Shown in pieces: positions 1 to 6,707 of a DNA stretch of 20,365 nt. The position numbers and the translations under genes were made by a program. Numbering within the stretch: the stretch's first letter is position 1; each line of letters starts with the position of its first letter. Source of the stretch: a virus; the IMG/VR virus record IMGVR_UViG_3300046011_006499, positions 1-20,365 of that record. One strand, written 5' to 3'. Under the pieces are notes generated by a model. The model did no database searches. It had not been told where the DNA came from and saw only the letters and a list, made by a program, of their open reading frames with translations.

Positions 1-1308
1 GAATTAGATTTAGATGCATTATTCGGATATATTCGAGGACGCAAAACATTACTAGTTCCAATATTTGCAGATCATCAACGGCATGCATCTATCAATCAAC
101 TATCATGTATATATGTGTATACTGAAGATGATGTGGAACGCATTGTTCCAATACGCCACGTAGAACAAATAAAAGGCTTTACTGAACATCTACAACGCTT
201 TCTAGACCTAACTGATATCTTTATATATGATAAAAAACAATGGCTTCAAATAGGTGGAAACGATGCCGTATGGGATGTAAAGACTTTGTGGTGGTTTACT
301 TACGGAGAAGCATATGATGAAACACATTATTATACACCGGCTCATCAATTTTATTGGAGAAGACATACTACATTTCCTAATATCAATGCATTAGTTCCAA
401 TCATGAATCAATTGGCTATGTGTCAGAAAATACGTAAATATGCATGGCCTATGTGTATGAATGTAAAGTTAACGGAATCATATTTACAATTCAATTCAAT
501 ATATCCAAAGACATTTGCACAAATAGAACAAAACGGATTGCATGTTACTGAGAATTTCAGAATGCCGGAACTACAAACTAATGGATACGTGTACACTAAC
601 TATCATTATCACACAACTACCGGAAGACCTAGCAATGCATTTAGAGGATTCAACTTTGCTGCAATGAACAAAGAAGATGGCACCAGAGATGCATTCATAT
701 CTAGATTTGATCGAGGGGCATTGGTTGAAATGGATTTTGATGCATATCACGTGCGATTGATTGCCCGATTAATTGGATATAGCTTGCCGGCAGGAAGTGT
801 GCATGAATATTTTGGTCGATTCTATTTTGATACCACCCAGTTAACCACAGAACAATATGAACAAAGCAAACAGATAACGTTTCGATTATTATATGGTGGG
901 ATTGATCACGAATTCTTACAAATACCGTTCTTCAAGCAAGTCAATGATTTTATATACGGTTTATGGGCAAAATGGAAAGCTAAGGGCCATGTTAAAACAC
1001 CAATACTTCAGCGCCGAATAAGCAAAGATGCTGTGCAGAATATGACAGCCAACAAATTGTTTAATTATTATTTGCAAGCCACGGAAACCGAAGTGTCTGT
1101 GCAGAAAATGCAATCGGTTCAAGCTGTATTGCAAGGACGAGAAACTTGTCTAATTTTATATACATACGATTCACTTTTATTTGATATGCCAATGCATGAA
1201 GCCAAAGAAATGATACCAGCTATAAAAACAGTGTTAGAGCAAGGTAATTTTCCGGTGAAAACACAAGTTGGTAATATTTATAGTAAAATGAATACTATAT
1301 CGTTATGA
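1..1308 (+). CDS. Family A (Pol I-like) DNA polymerase, 5' end outside window
   Basis: The reading frame is open from base 1, so the gene starts upstream; 435 residues are visible and a GTG at 115 is unlikely to be the true start. Numbering from base 1, the C-terminal half carries family A polymerase motifs: TTTGRPSN followed by a GTRDAF stretch, motif A with MDFDAYH (D245 equivalent to the metal-binding Asp of DYSQIE), motif B KQITFRLLYG (O-helix Lys, Phe and Tyr kept) and motif C YTYDSLLFD with the second metal-binding Asp. The N-terminal part may be a degenerate 3'-5' exonuclease domain, but I cannot show its catalytic residues. No 5' nuclease domain is visible; a separate FEN gene lies at 6704. 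The last four bases overlap the next gene (ATGA). It is highly divergent: the motif A Glu steric-gate position reads His, and the motif C His-Asp-Glu reads Tyr-Asp-Ser. Role inferred: template-directed DNA synthesis in phage replication or repair. Confidence 0.8.
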   Translation, partial: ELDLDALFGYIRGRKTLLVPIFADHQRHASINQLSCIYVYTEDDVERIVPIRHVEQIKGFTEHLQRFLDLTDIFIYDKKQWLQIGGNDAVWDVKTLWWFTYGEAYDETHYYTPAHQFYWRRHTTFPNINALVPIMNQLAMCQKIRKYAWPMCMNVKLTESYLQFNSIYPKTFAQIEQNGLHVTENFRMPELQTNGYVYTNYHYHTTTGRPSNAFRGFNFAAMNKEDGTRDAFISRFDRGALVEMDFDAYHVRLIARLIGYSLPAGSVHEYFGRFYFDTTQLTTEQYEQSKQITFRLLYGGIDHEFLQIPFFKQVNDFIYGLWAKWKAKGHVKTPILQRRISKDAVQNMTANKLFNYYLQATETEVSVQKMQSVQAVLQGRETCLILYTYDSLLFDMPMHEAKEMIPAIKTVLEQGNFPVKTQVGNIYSKMNTISL

Positions 1309-2543
1309 ATATCGACTCAATACTTACAGAATGGCAATTCCGACTACCAAAGGGATATCCAACAACAGATTCCGATTACACAATTTTATGTGATGTATTG
1401 AGTGAAATGACTACATTTTCACGTGAAACTCGAGACCGAATAGTTAATCATGCAAAAGGTTTAGCTCCAATTGTAACAGAATCAGTTGAAGTCGAAACAA
1501 TTGAAAATCCAGTACTAATACAAATATTACAACAAGCAAATAAATTAGATGAGTTTCGTCAATTTTTAAAATTATTACCAACTGACGCAGATTCGGCCGT
1601 AATTAGTTTTTTAAACTCAATGGATCAATCTAAATGTGTTGAGTTTGTGGCAATTTTATATTCATATTCAGATATAACCGAAGACATATTAAATACAATT
1701 AATTTTCGATCTGGGTTTCTAAATGAATTGTTTAGATTAGAAACTAAAGGATTAGGAAAAGGTGAAATATTACTAGCAATTTTATTTAACAATTCAAAAA
1801 TTAATGGAGCTGGTGCAACATATGATATGGATCAAAACGGCAACCAATACGAGATAAAAGATTATACCGGTGGGACAGCAAAATTTGCATCAATTCGTTT
1901 AGGTACTAAAGGAAGCGTAACAAATTTTGGTTTTTGGGATGAAATTACAACCACATTAAAACGTATTGATCAACTCCGAGGTACAATTGAAAATCCAAAG
2001 TTTGATTTCCATAAAATATTACATCCAGAACTATTACAAGCCATCGATTATCTAGATAAACGCAAGTCATTTATATTGTCTGGTAATTTGAATTTTAAAG
2101 ATAATGCAATGTTGCAAACATTTTATCGCGAAGCAAACACCATCAATTCAGATATAAAAGGATTTACCAATGTAATATTGCGAGGACCAAATGCTACTCC
2201 GGTTGAGTTGTCAATTGAACCAATCGCAACAAATTCAGACGGTTCAATTACTATAAAACCTATCGATGACGACAGCCAATCATTAACATATGTTAACACC
2301 GAACTACGCCGGCTAAAATATGTACGCGAACCAGATCTGTTTAATACGGATTTACAAGAAGCAGTTGATTCAATCACAAAAGGCGACTTGCAATTTATTG
2401 TATTTAGAAAAGACCGAGTGCGACTAACAAATGAATTCCGCTTTGTGGTTTGTGATGCAGGAAGAATAAGAATAATTGAAAAATCAATCGGAGCCGAAGA
2501 TTCTGATTTAACTGAAGAAATTAATGAGGAAGACGAGTGGTGA
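1305..2543 (+). CDS. Predicted PD-(D/E)XK-fold nuclease
   Basis: This is a 412-residue protein. Its centre has a pattern typical of PD-(D/E)XK nucleases seen in phage and restriction enzymes: GKGEILLAILF (E154), then GAGATYDMD (D174/D176), then QYEIKDY (E183-x-K185), followed by a basic SIRLGTKG segment. The first ~140 residues look helical and have no recognised domain. The C-terminus is very acidic (EEINEEDEW). The start codon overlaps the polymerase stop as ATGA in a GTTATGA context, so translation is probably coupled to the polymerase gene, which suggests a replication or repair role. The nuclease call is from motif reading only, and I do not recognise a named family. An inactive or structural member of the fold is possible. 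Confidence 0.55.
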   Translation: MNIDSILTEWQFRLPKGYPTTDSDYTILCDVLSEMTTFSRETRDRIVNHAKGLAPIVTESVEVETIENPVLIQILQQANKLDEFRQFLKLLPTDADSAVISFLNSMDQSKCVEFVAILYSYSDITEDILNTINFRSGFLNELFRLETKGLGKGEILLAILFNNSKINGAGATYDMDQNGNQYEIKDYTGGTAKFASIRLGTKGSVTNFGFWDEITTTLKRIDQLRGTIENPKFDFHKILHPELLQAIDYLDKRKSFILSGNLNFKDNAMLQTFYREANTINSDIKGFTNVILRGPNATPVELSIEPIATNSDGSITIKPIDDDSQSLTYVNTELRRLKYVREPDLFNTDLQEAVDSITKGDLQFIVFRKDRVRLTNEFRFVVCDAGRIRIIEKSIGAEDSDLTEEINEEDEW

Positions 2544-2926
2544 AAACACAATTACTATGCACATTTGCACATAAATCAGATATAAACATTGTTGTAGAAT
2601 ATGTACAACAAAGCTACGTGATACCAGAAAAAAGAATATTTGTATTTGCAAACGCAAATGCATCAAACAATTTGTATTGCACATACAATGCCGATGCTGG
2701 GACTCAACGAGGACAGAACACAATTAGCATACACCGAAAAAAAGAAACAAATACATTGTACACAGTAAATGCACTTAATGAAGTTATTCGCTCTGTTAAC
2801 AATGGAATTATAGATAAAACATATCAGCTAGATTGGAACATGTATCAGAATTCATTCATACTTACCGATCCTATAGGATATCGTGTTATTGATTTGCTAT
2901 TTTTCAAGAAAATTTCTTGGAACTAA
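2537..2926 (+). CDS. Hypothetical protein, small, coupled to upstream nuclease gene
   Basis: Not recognised. The protein has about 128-129 residues and starts at one of two adjacent GTG codons (2537 or 2540) that overlap the upstream TGA stop. An AGGA at 2527-2530 lies 6 bases before the first GTG, which makes non-ATG initiation plausible. There is no signal peptide or membrane helix. The C-terminal half (DW..Y.NSFILTDPIGYRVIDLLFFKKISW) is rich in aromatic and beta-prone residues and looks like a folded domain. It closes the polymerase-nuclease run, and the next gene has its own upstream element. No function is proposed. Confidence 0.7.
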   Translation: MVKTQLLCTFAHKSDINIVVEYVQQSYVIPEKRIFVFANANASNNLYCTYNADAGTQRGQNTISIHRKKETNTLYTVNALNEVIRSVNNGIIDKTYQLDWNMYQNSFILTDPIGYRVIDLLFFKKISWN

Positions 2927-3023
2927 TATTTATATAAAAAAAAAGGATATAATGAAAAAAACAAACAACTTACTCGCAGAAAATATGCGTCGTTTTGGCA
3001 CTAAAAACTTAAATGAGCAACAA
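2927..3023 (+). repeat. Duplicated upstream and N-terminal tag cassette, copy 1
   Basis: This copy begins with the 15-base element TATTTATATAAAAAA (2927-2941), shared exactly with 3457-3471, and runs through the first ~24 codons of the gene at 2952. The encoded peptide matches the start of the gene at 3479 at about 20 of 24 positions, then similarity stops abruptly. Most DNA differences in the coding part are synonymous. Confidence 0.7.
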
Positions 3024-3398
3024 ATGGATATGTTTAAACGGAATTCAGAAACCGAATACATATACGATCGCCCATGGACTGATGATAAAACTGCAGACCC
3101 TGAAGATATGATGCATGATTTACAACAAGCAATGCGAAGAAAAGAAGGACGTGCAGCAGCACAAGTCGCAAACAAACTTTTAAAATATATTTCTGTTGAT
3201 GTATATGATAATTTAAAATCAGCTGAGGATCAAGGCGTAGCGTCTTATTATCAAGATATTATTGACGCAGTGCAACAAATTAATCAAGATGTAATTAAAG
3301 ACACAATTAAAGTACTTAAAGTATCTCCAAATAACATGCCCGCAATGCAAACTATATATGATATACTTAAAGATTTAATTAACGCAATTGAACATTAA
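2952..3398 (+). CDS. Small protein with shared N-terminal tag (NNLLAENMRRFGTKNL), copy 1
   Basis: The protein has 148 residues. I chose ATG 2952, not an earlier in-frame ATG at 2883 that lies inside the previous gene, because an AAGGA sits just upstream and because the encoded N-terminus matches that of the gene at 3479. Residues 5-20 are identical in the two proteins. Beyond residue ~24 this protein is predicted largely helical and charged, with no recognised domain (for example DLQQAMRRKEGRAAAQVANKL). The tag contains LLAE near residue 10, which resembles T4 prohead-protease sites (L/I-x-E) at the end of capsid-targeting leaders of internal proteins. That makes a packaged or processed virion protein possible, but this is inference only. 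Confidence 0.85.
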   Translation: MKKTNNLLAENMRRFGTKNLNEQQMDMFKRNSETEYIYDRPWTDDKTADPEDMMHDLQQAMRRKEGRAAAQVANKLLKYISVDVYDNLKSAEDQGVASYYQDIIDAVQQINQDVIKDTIKVLKVSPNNMPAMQTIYDILKDLINAIEH

Positions 3399-3412
3399 TT
3401 ATACAATAAAAT

Positions 3413-3444
3413 AATAAGTGCTAGCAGTAATGTTGGCACTTATT
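3413..3444 (+). terminator. GNRA-capped hairpin, possible terminator or processing element
   Basis: AATAAGTGCTAGCA pairs with TGTTGGCACTTATT around the loop GTAA (3427-3430). The stem is 14 base pairs including two G-T pairs, and the outer nine pairs are perfect. GTAA as RNA is a GNRA tetraloop. It lies between two tag genes. Only a short T-rich stretch follows, so it is weaker than the terminator at 9819 and could instead protect or separate transcripts. Confidence 0.6.
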
Positions 3445-3456
3445 TACTGATTACAC

Positions 3457-3550
3457 TATTTATATAAAAAAGAACACAATGAAAAACGAAAACAACTTAC
3501 TTGCAGAAAATATGCGTAGATTCGGCACTAAGAATCTAACTGAGCAGAAT
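3457..3550 (+). repeat. Duplicated upstream and N-terminal tag cassette, copy 2
   Basis: Second copy of the cassette at 2927: TATTTATATAAAAAA at 3457-3471 followed by the first ~24 codons of the gene at 3479. The element-to-ATG distance is slightly shorter than in copy 1. Confidence 0.7.
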
Positions 3551-3871
3551 TTAAGCGATCTAGAAAATAAATTAGGATTTGATAGCGGAGCAAACCGAGA
3601 TCCTAAAACAGGTAACTTGATTAATACAACTAATAATTTAATGATTGTATTTTCGGGTGATGAAAAATTCATGGATCGTGTTGCTGTAAATGTTTTAAAA
3701 AAATATGGATTTGATAAAACTCAAATAAATCGATCATACGATGCAAATGAAGGCATTGTTGAATTTACAGTAAATATGCCAAGTGATATTGCAGAAAAAA
3801 TTGGAGATGCATTAGAAAAAGCCGATGGTGTCACAAACCAATATGGCGGTTACTATGAGCTTGAAAAATAA
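3479..3871 (+). CDS. Small protein with shared N-terminal tag (NNLLAENMRRFGTKNL), copy 2
   Basis: The protein has 130 residues. It opens with the same 16-residue peptide (residues 5-20) as the protein encoded at 2952, using different synonymous codons at several positions. The rest is unrelated: a predicted alpha/beta domain with MIVFSGDEKFMDRVAVNVLKKYGF and a second strand-helix unit (GIVEFTVNMPSDIAEKIGDAL), which reads like a small ferredoxin-like or ACT-like fold, though I cannot assign a family. It follows the hairpin at 3413 and has its own upstream TATTTATATAAAAAA element, so the two tag genes may be independently controlled. Function unknown. Confidence 0.85.
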   Translation: MKNENNLLAENMRRFGTKNLTEQNLSDLENKLGFDSGANRDPKTGNLINTTNNLMIVFSGDEKFMDRVAVNVLKKYGFDKTQINRSYDANEGIVEFTVNMPSDIAEKIGDALEKADGVTNQYGGYYELEK

Positions 3872-3893
3872 ACAAAAAAACTTAACAAATAAC

Positions 3894-3922
3894 TTTGATT
3901 TAACCCACTTATTAATTATAAT
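3894..3922 (+). promoter_or_regulatory. Predicted promoter, HNH gene 1
   Basis: TTTGAT (3894-3899), 17 bases, TATAAT (3917-3922), about 14 bases before the HNH gene start. It matches the other four promoters in this window (TTKGRN, 17 bases, TATAWT). A perfect 9-base inverted repeat with one central base (3912-3930) covers the -10 box. Confidence 0.65.
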
Positions 3923-3935
3923 ATAATTAACCATA

Positions 3936-4643
3936 ATGAATTACAAAAAAATATATCAACAACTAATAGACCGCGCGATATCGCGGACATTAACTGGTTA
4001 TAAAGAACGCCATCACATTGTTCCAAAATGTATCGGAGGCGATGATAATCCTGACAACATTGCCGAGTTAACGGCTCGTGAACATTTCATAGCACATAAA
4101 CTTCTTTGCGAGATTTACCCAAGTAATAGTAAATTACAGTATGCTTTATGGATGTTATGTAACTGCAAATCATTAAATAGAACATATAAAATTTCATCTC
4201 GAGAATATGATGCATCGAAAAAATTTATTGCATCGCAAATGAGTTTAAAGATGAAAGGTGTGCCTAAATCAGAAGAACATCGACGTAAGAATAGTCAATC
4301 TAAAATTGGAAAACTTAAATCAGCAGCTACTCGTAAAAAAATGAGTGAATCTTTCAAAGGAAGAAAATTTTCTGACGAAACTAGAAACAAACTAAGTATT
4401 GCTAATACAGGAAACACACATTCTATCGAGACCAAACTAAAAATTAGTGAAGCAAGTAAAGGCAGAATATTAAGTCCTGAAGCTCGTAAAAAAATAAGTG
4501 ATGCGAAAAAAGGAAAATTATTTTCAGATGAACATCGTAAAAAATTAAGTGATGCAAAAAAAGGAAAACCTGGCAGGCGACATTCTGAAGAAACAAAACA
4601 AAAAATACGTGAAACGAAATTAAACAAAAAAACACAACTTTAA
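3936..4643 (+). CDS. HNH homing endonuclease with NUMOD3 repeats (copy 1)
   Basis: This is a 235-residue free-standing homing endonuclease of the phage HNH/Seg-Mob type. The HNH core is at residues 21-57: RHHIVPKCIGG, then DNIAELTAREHFIAHKLL (H26, H27, N41, H50, H54). Residues ~107-228 are seven tandem ~17-residue NUMOD3-type DNA-binding repeats (for example KGKLFSDEHRKKLSDAK). It has its own promoter and sits between the tag genes and the gp32-like gene, a typical position for a mobile gene that cleaves a nearby site in rival phage genomes. It is a paralogue of the gene at 7807: both begin MNY, share IIDRA/LIDRA.SRT-like and LTAREHFI.HKLL segments, and align position for position through residue ~60. 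The target site is not identifiable here. Confidence 0.9.
   Translation: MNYKKIYQQLIDRAISRTLTGYKERHHIVPKCIGGDDNPDNIAELTAREHFIAHKLLCEIYPSNSKLQYALWMLCNCKSLNRTYKISSREYDASKKFIASQMSLKMKGVPKSEEHRRKNSQSKIGKLKSAATRKKMSESFKGRKFSDETRNKLSIANTGNTHSIETKLKISEASKGRILSPEARKKISDAKKGKLFSDEHRKKLSDAKKGKPGRRHSEETKQKIRETKLNKKTQL
4254..4619 (+). repeat. Tandem ~51-base coding repeats (NUMOD3 units)
   Basis: Seven in-phase units encode about 17 residues each, with starts near 4254, 4305, 4356, 4407, 4458, 4509 and 4560; the last unit is 20 residues long. The consensus is KGK..S.E.RKKISDAK. Units 5 and 6 are most alike at DNA level, consistent with recent duplication or slippage. Confidence 0.75.
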
Positions 4644-4645
4644 AT

Positions 4646-4674
4646 TTGGATTTAACCGGTAAATCAATTATATT
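4646..4674 (+). promoter_or_regulatory. Predicted promoter, gp32-like gene
   Basis: TTGGAT (4646-4651), 17 bases, TATATT (4669-4674). Transcription would begin around 4681 and leave a short, unstructured, AT-rich leader before the ATG at 4718, with AAAAAGG 6 bases upstream of the start. The -35 region (TTTGGATTTAACC) resembles that before the HNH gene at 3936. Confidence 0.65.
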
Positions 4675-4717
4675 ATTATTAATTATTTTTTATTAACAAT
4701 TAACAAAAAGGTAAATT

Positions 4718-5515
4718 ATGGCGTTAGACTTAACAGCAATAAAAAACAAGCTTAACCAACTTAACAAACAAGACGACAAAAAACAGTCACTTTGGAAACC
4801 TGAATCAGGTAAAACAAGAATCCGAATTGTACCGTACGTACACAGAAAAGACAATCCGTTCCTAGAATTGTATTTCCATTACGACATTAGTAAAAGATCA
4901 ATGCTATCTCCAATTACATTTGGAAATGCAGATCCAATCGTTGAGTTTGCAGACAAACTTAAGAAAACCGGCGACAAAGATGAATGGTTGATGGGTCGTA
5001 AAATTGAACCAAAAATGAGAACATATGTTCCTGTTATTGTTCGTGGAAAAGAAGCAGAAGGAGTTAAGTTCTGGGGATTCGGAAAACAAATCTACACAGA
5101 AATTTTATCAATCATTTCAGATCCAGATTATGGCGACATTACAGATTTGATGAATGGTCGTGATATTGATGTAGAATTCACTCCAGCAGAAGGAGCAAAT
5201 TTCCCAAAAACTTCAATCCGTGTTAAACCAAACACACAACCAGCAACTGAAGACAAAGCAATTGCTGAGAAAATCATGAATCAACCAGAAATCACAGATT
5301 TGTTTCCTGAGCCTACTTATGAAGAGCTAGAAAAAGCATTGAGTGATTGGATGAACCCAGAAAATGCCGATGCAGATGCGCCAGCATCAACACCAGCAGC
5401 TGCGGCATCAGATGATGATGAGGATGAAGCGCCAGCAAAACCAGCTAAAACAGCAAAACCAATTGCTGGTAAAGTTGACGATGTGGCATCAGCTTTCAAT
5501 GACTTATTCAATTAA
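4718..5515 (+). CDS. Single-stranded DNA-binding protein, T4 gp32-like
   Basis: This is a 265-residue protein (T4 gp32 is about 300). It binds and protects single-stranded DNA and organises the replisome and recombinase. The N-terminal basic, Gln/Asn/Lys-rich segment (KNKLNQLNKQDDKKQS) resembles the cooperative-binding domain. The core has KPESGKTRIRIVPYVH and a fold rich in aromatic residues (FLELYFHYD, KFWGFGKQIY) like gp32. The C-terminal ~50 residues are a low-complexity Ala/Pro/Asp/Glu linker ending in an acidic, aromatic tip (VDDVASAFNDLFN), the usual partner-docking tail. There is no cysteine anywhere, so the T4 gp32 zinc site is absent. uvsX follows 10 bases later, matching the functional pairing in T4. 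Confidence 0.88.
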   Translation: MALDLTAIKNKLNQLNKQDDKKQSLWKPESGKTRIRIVPYVHRKDNPFLELYFHYDISKRSMLSPITFGNADPIVEFADKLKKTGDKDEWLMGRKIEPKMRTYVPVIVRGKEAEGVKFWGFGKQIYTEILSIISDPDYGDITDLMNGRDIDVEFTPAEGANFPKTSIRVKPNTQPATEDKAIAEKIMNQPEITDLFPEPTYEELEKALSDWMNPENADADAPASTPAAAASDDDEDEAPAKPAKTAKPIAGKVDDVASAFNDLFN

Positions 5516-5525
5516 GGAGTAAGAA

Positions 5526-6689
5526 ATGGCAAAGAGCAAAAGTAAATCAGAACTGTCTGATAGTTTAGCAAACACCTTAGCAGATAGCATTAACAAGCAA
5601 TTTAAAGGTCAAGCTTTAAAAACAGCATTTTTTCTTGCCGGCGACAATGATGCACCGACACACGTAACGGAATTTATTTCGTCAGGATGTTCGATGTTAG
5701 ATTTAGCAATTTCAAACCGACCGAACGGAGGATTCCCAGTAGGTCGGATTACTGAAGTTACCGGATTAGAAGCATCTGGAAAATCATTGTTAGCAGCCCA
5801 TACATTAGCAGAAACACAAAAACGAGGTGGTTTGGCAGTGTATATTGATACTGAAGCAGCAACTAGTGCTGAGTTTCTGGAGGCAATTGGCGCAGACTTA
5901 AAAACTATGTTGTATGTACCATTGGAAACAATTGAAGAAATATTTGAAACAATCGAAACAATCGTTGAGGGTGTTCGTAAATCAGATAAAGATCGATTAG
6001 TTACAATTGTAGTAGATTCAATCATGGGTGCTTCCACAAAAATTGAAATGGCTGCGGAATATGATAAAGATGGATATGCAACTAGTAAATCTATTATTTT
6101 GTCAAAAGCAATGCGCAAAGTAACCAATTGGATTGCTAGGGAACGAATCTGTCTAATATTCACTAATCAGCTAAGAACTAAATTAGGGGTATCATTTGGA
6201 GATCAATGGACAACTGCCGGTGGTAAAGCTATACCATTTCATGCATCTGTTAGATTGAGACTTAAGAATACAGGTCAAATCAAAGCCAAGATAAATGGAG
6301 TTGAACAAATTGTTGGTAGCAAAACAAATGTGCAAGTTGTAAAAAATCGTATCGGACCTCCGCATCGCAAAGTAGATTATGAAATCTATTATGATAGTGG
6401 AATTGATAATTATGGCGGTTGGCTAGCAATTATGAAAACATTCGATATTGTTACACAAGCAGGTGCACATTACACTTTGCAAGATGTAGACCACGAAACT
6501 GGTGAATCATTTGGCGAAGTGAAATTTCAAAGTAAAAACTTTATTGACAAGGTAATCAATGTTCCAGCAATAAAAGATCGTTTGTATAACAGAATATGCG
6601 ATGCATATATCTTTAAATATCAAGCAGGAATTGATGGCGGAATTGATGATGTAATTATCACAGATGAAGTTATAGACGAAGAAGGCTAA
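5526..6689 (+). CDS. uvsX: UvsX/RecA-like recombinase
   Basis: This 387-residue ATP-dependent strand-exchange protein acts in recombination-dependent replication and repair. Walker A is GLEASGKS (residues 80-87), the strand with YIDTEAA follows at ~106, and Walker B ends at D164 (TIVVDS). NQLRTKLGVSFGDQWTTAGG (~215-234) is the DNA-binding loop region. The C-terminus is acidic (DEVIDEEG), as is common in this family. A strong AAGGAG site lies 7 bases before the ATG. It sits directly after its mediator partner (gp32-like) and before the FEN nuclease. No UvsY-like loader is recognisable in the window. Confidence 0.93.
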   Translation: MAKSKSKSELSDSLANTLADSINKQFKGQALKTAFFLAGDNDAPTHVTEFISSGCSMLDLAISNRPNGGFPVGRITEVTGLEASGKSLLAAHTLAETQKRGGLAVYIDTEAATSAEFLEAIGADLKTMLYVPLETIEEIFETIETIVEGVRKSDKDRLVTIVVDSIMGASTKIEMAAEYDKDGYATSKSIILSKAMRKVTNWIARERICLIFTNQLRTKLGVSFGDQWTTAGGKAIPFHASVRLRLKNTGQIKAKINGVEQIVGSKTNVQVVKNRIGPPHRKVDYEIYYDSGIDNYGGWLAIMKTFDIVTQAGAHYTLQDVDHETGESFGEVKFQSKNFIDKVINVPAIKDRLYNRICDAYIFKYQAGIDGGIDDVIITDEVIDEEG

Positions 6690-6695
6690 CAGCAA

Positions 6696-6707
6696 AATAA
6701 GTTATGA
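6696..6707 (+). promoter_or_regulatory. AATAAGTTATGA start-site motif (5' nuclease gene)
   Basis: This 12-base sequence contains the ATG at 6704. It is identical to the start regions at 8419-8430 and 15103-15114. There is no Shine-Dalgarno site here. It may be an initiation signal or a translational operator. Confidence 0.45.

Noticed and set aside
2123-2551. Open frames on the minus strand, such as 2123-2551, 5609-6163 and 17832-18209
   Set aside because: They lie opposite strongly supported + strand genes, encode low-complexity Ser/Ile/Phe-rich peptides, and lack start signals or motifs.
3974-3985. GC-rich palindrome CGCGATATCGCG in the first HNH gene
   Set aside because: It falls in the conserved coding stretch for R-A-I-S-R and has no second copy that I saw; most likely a by-product of codon choice.
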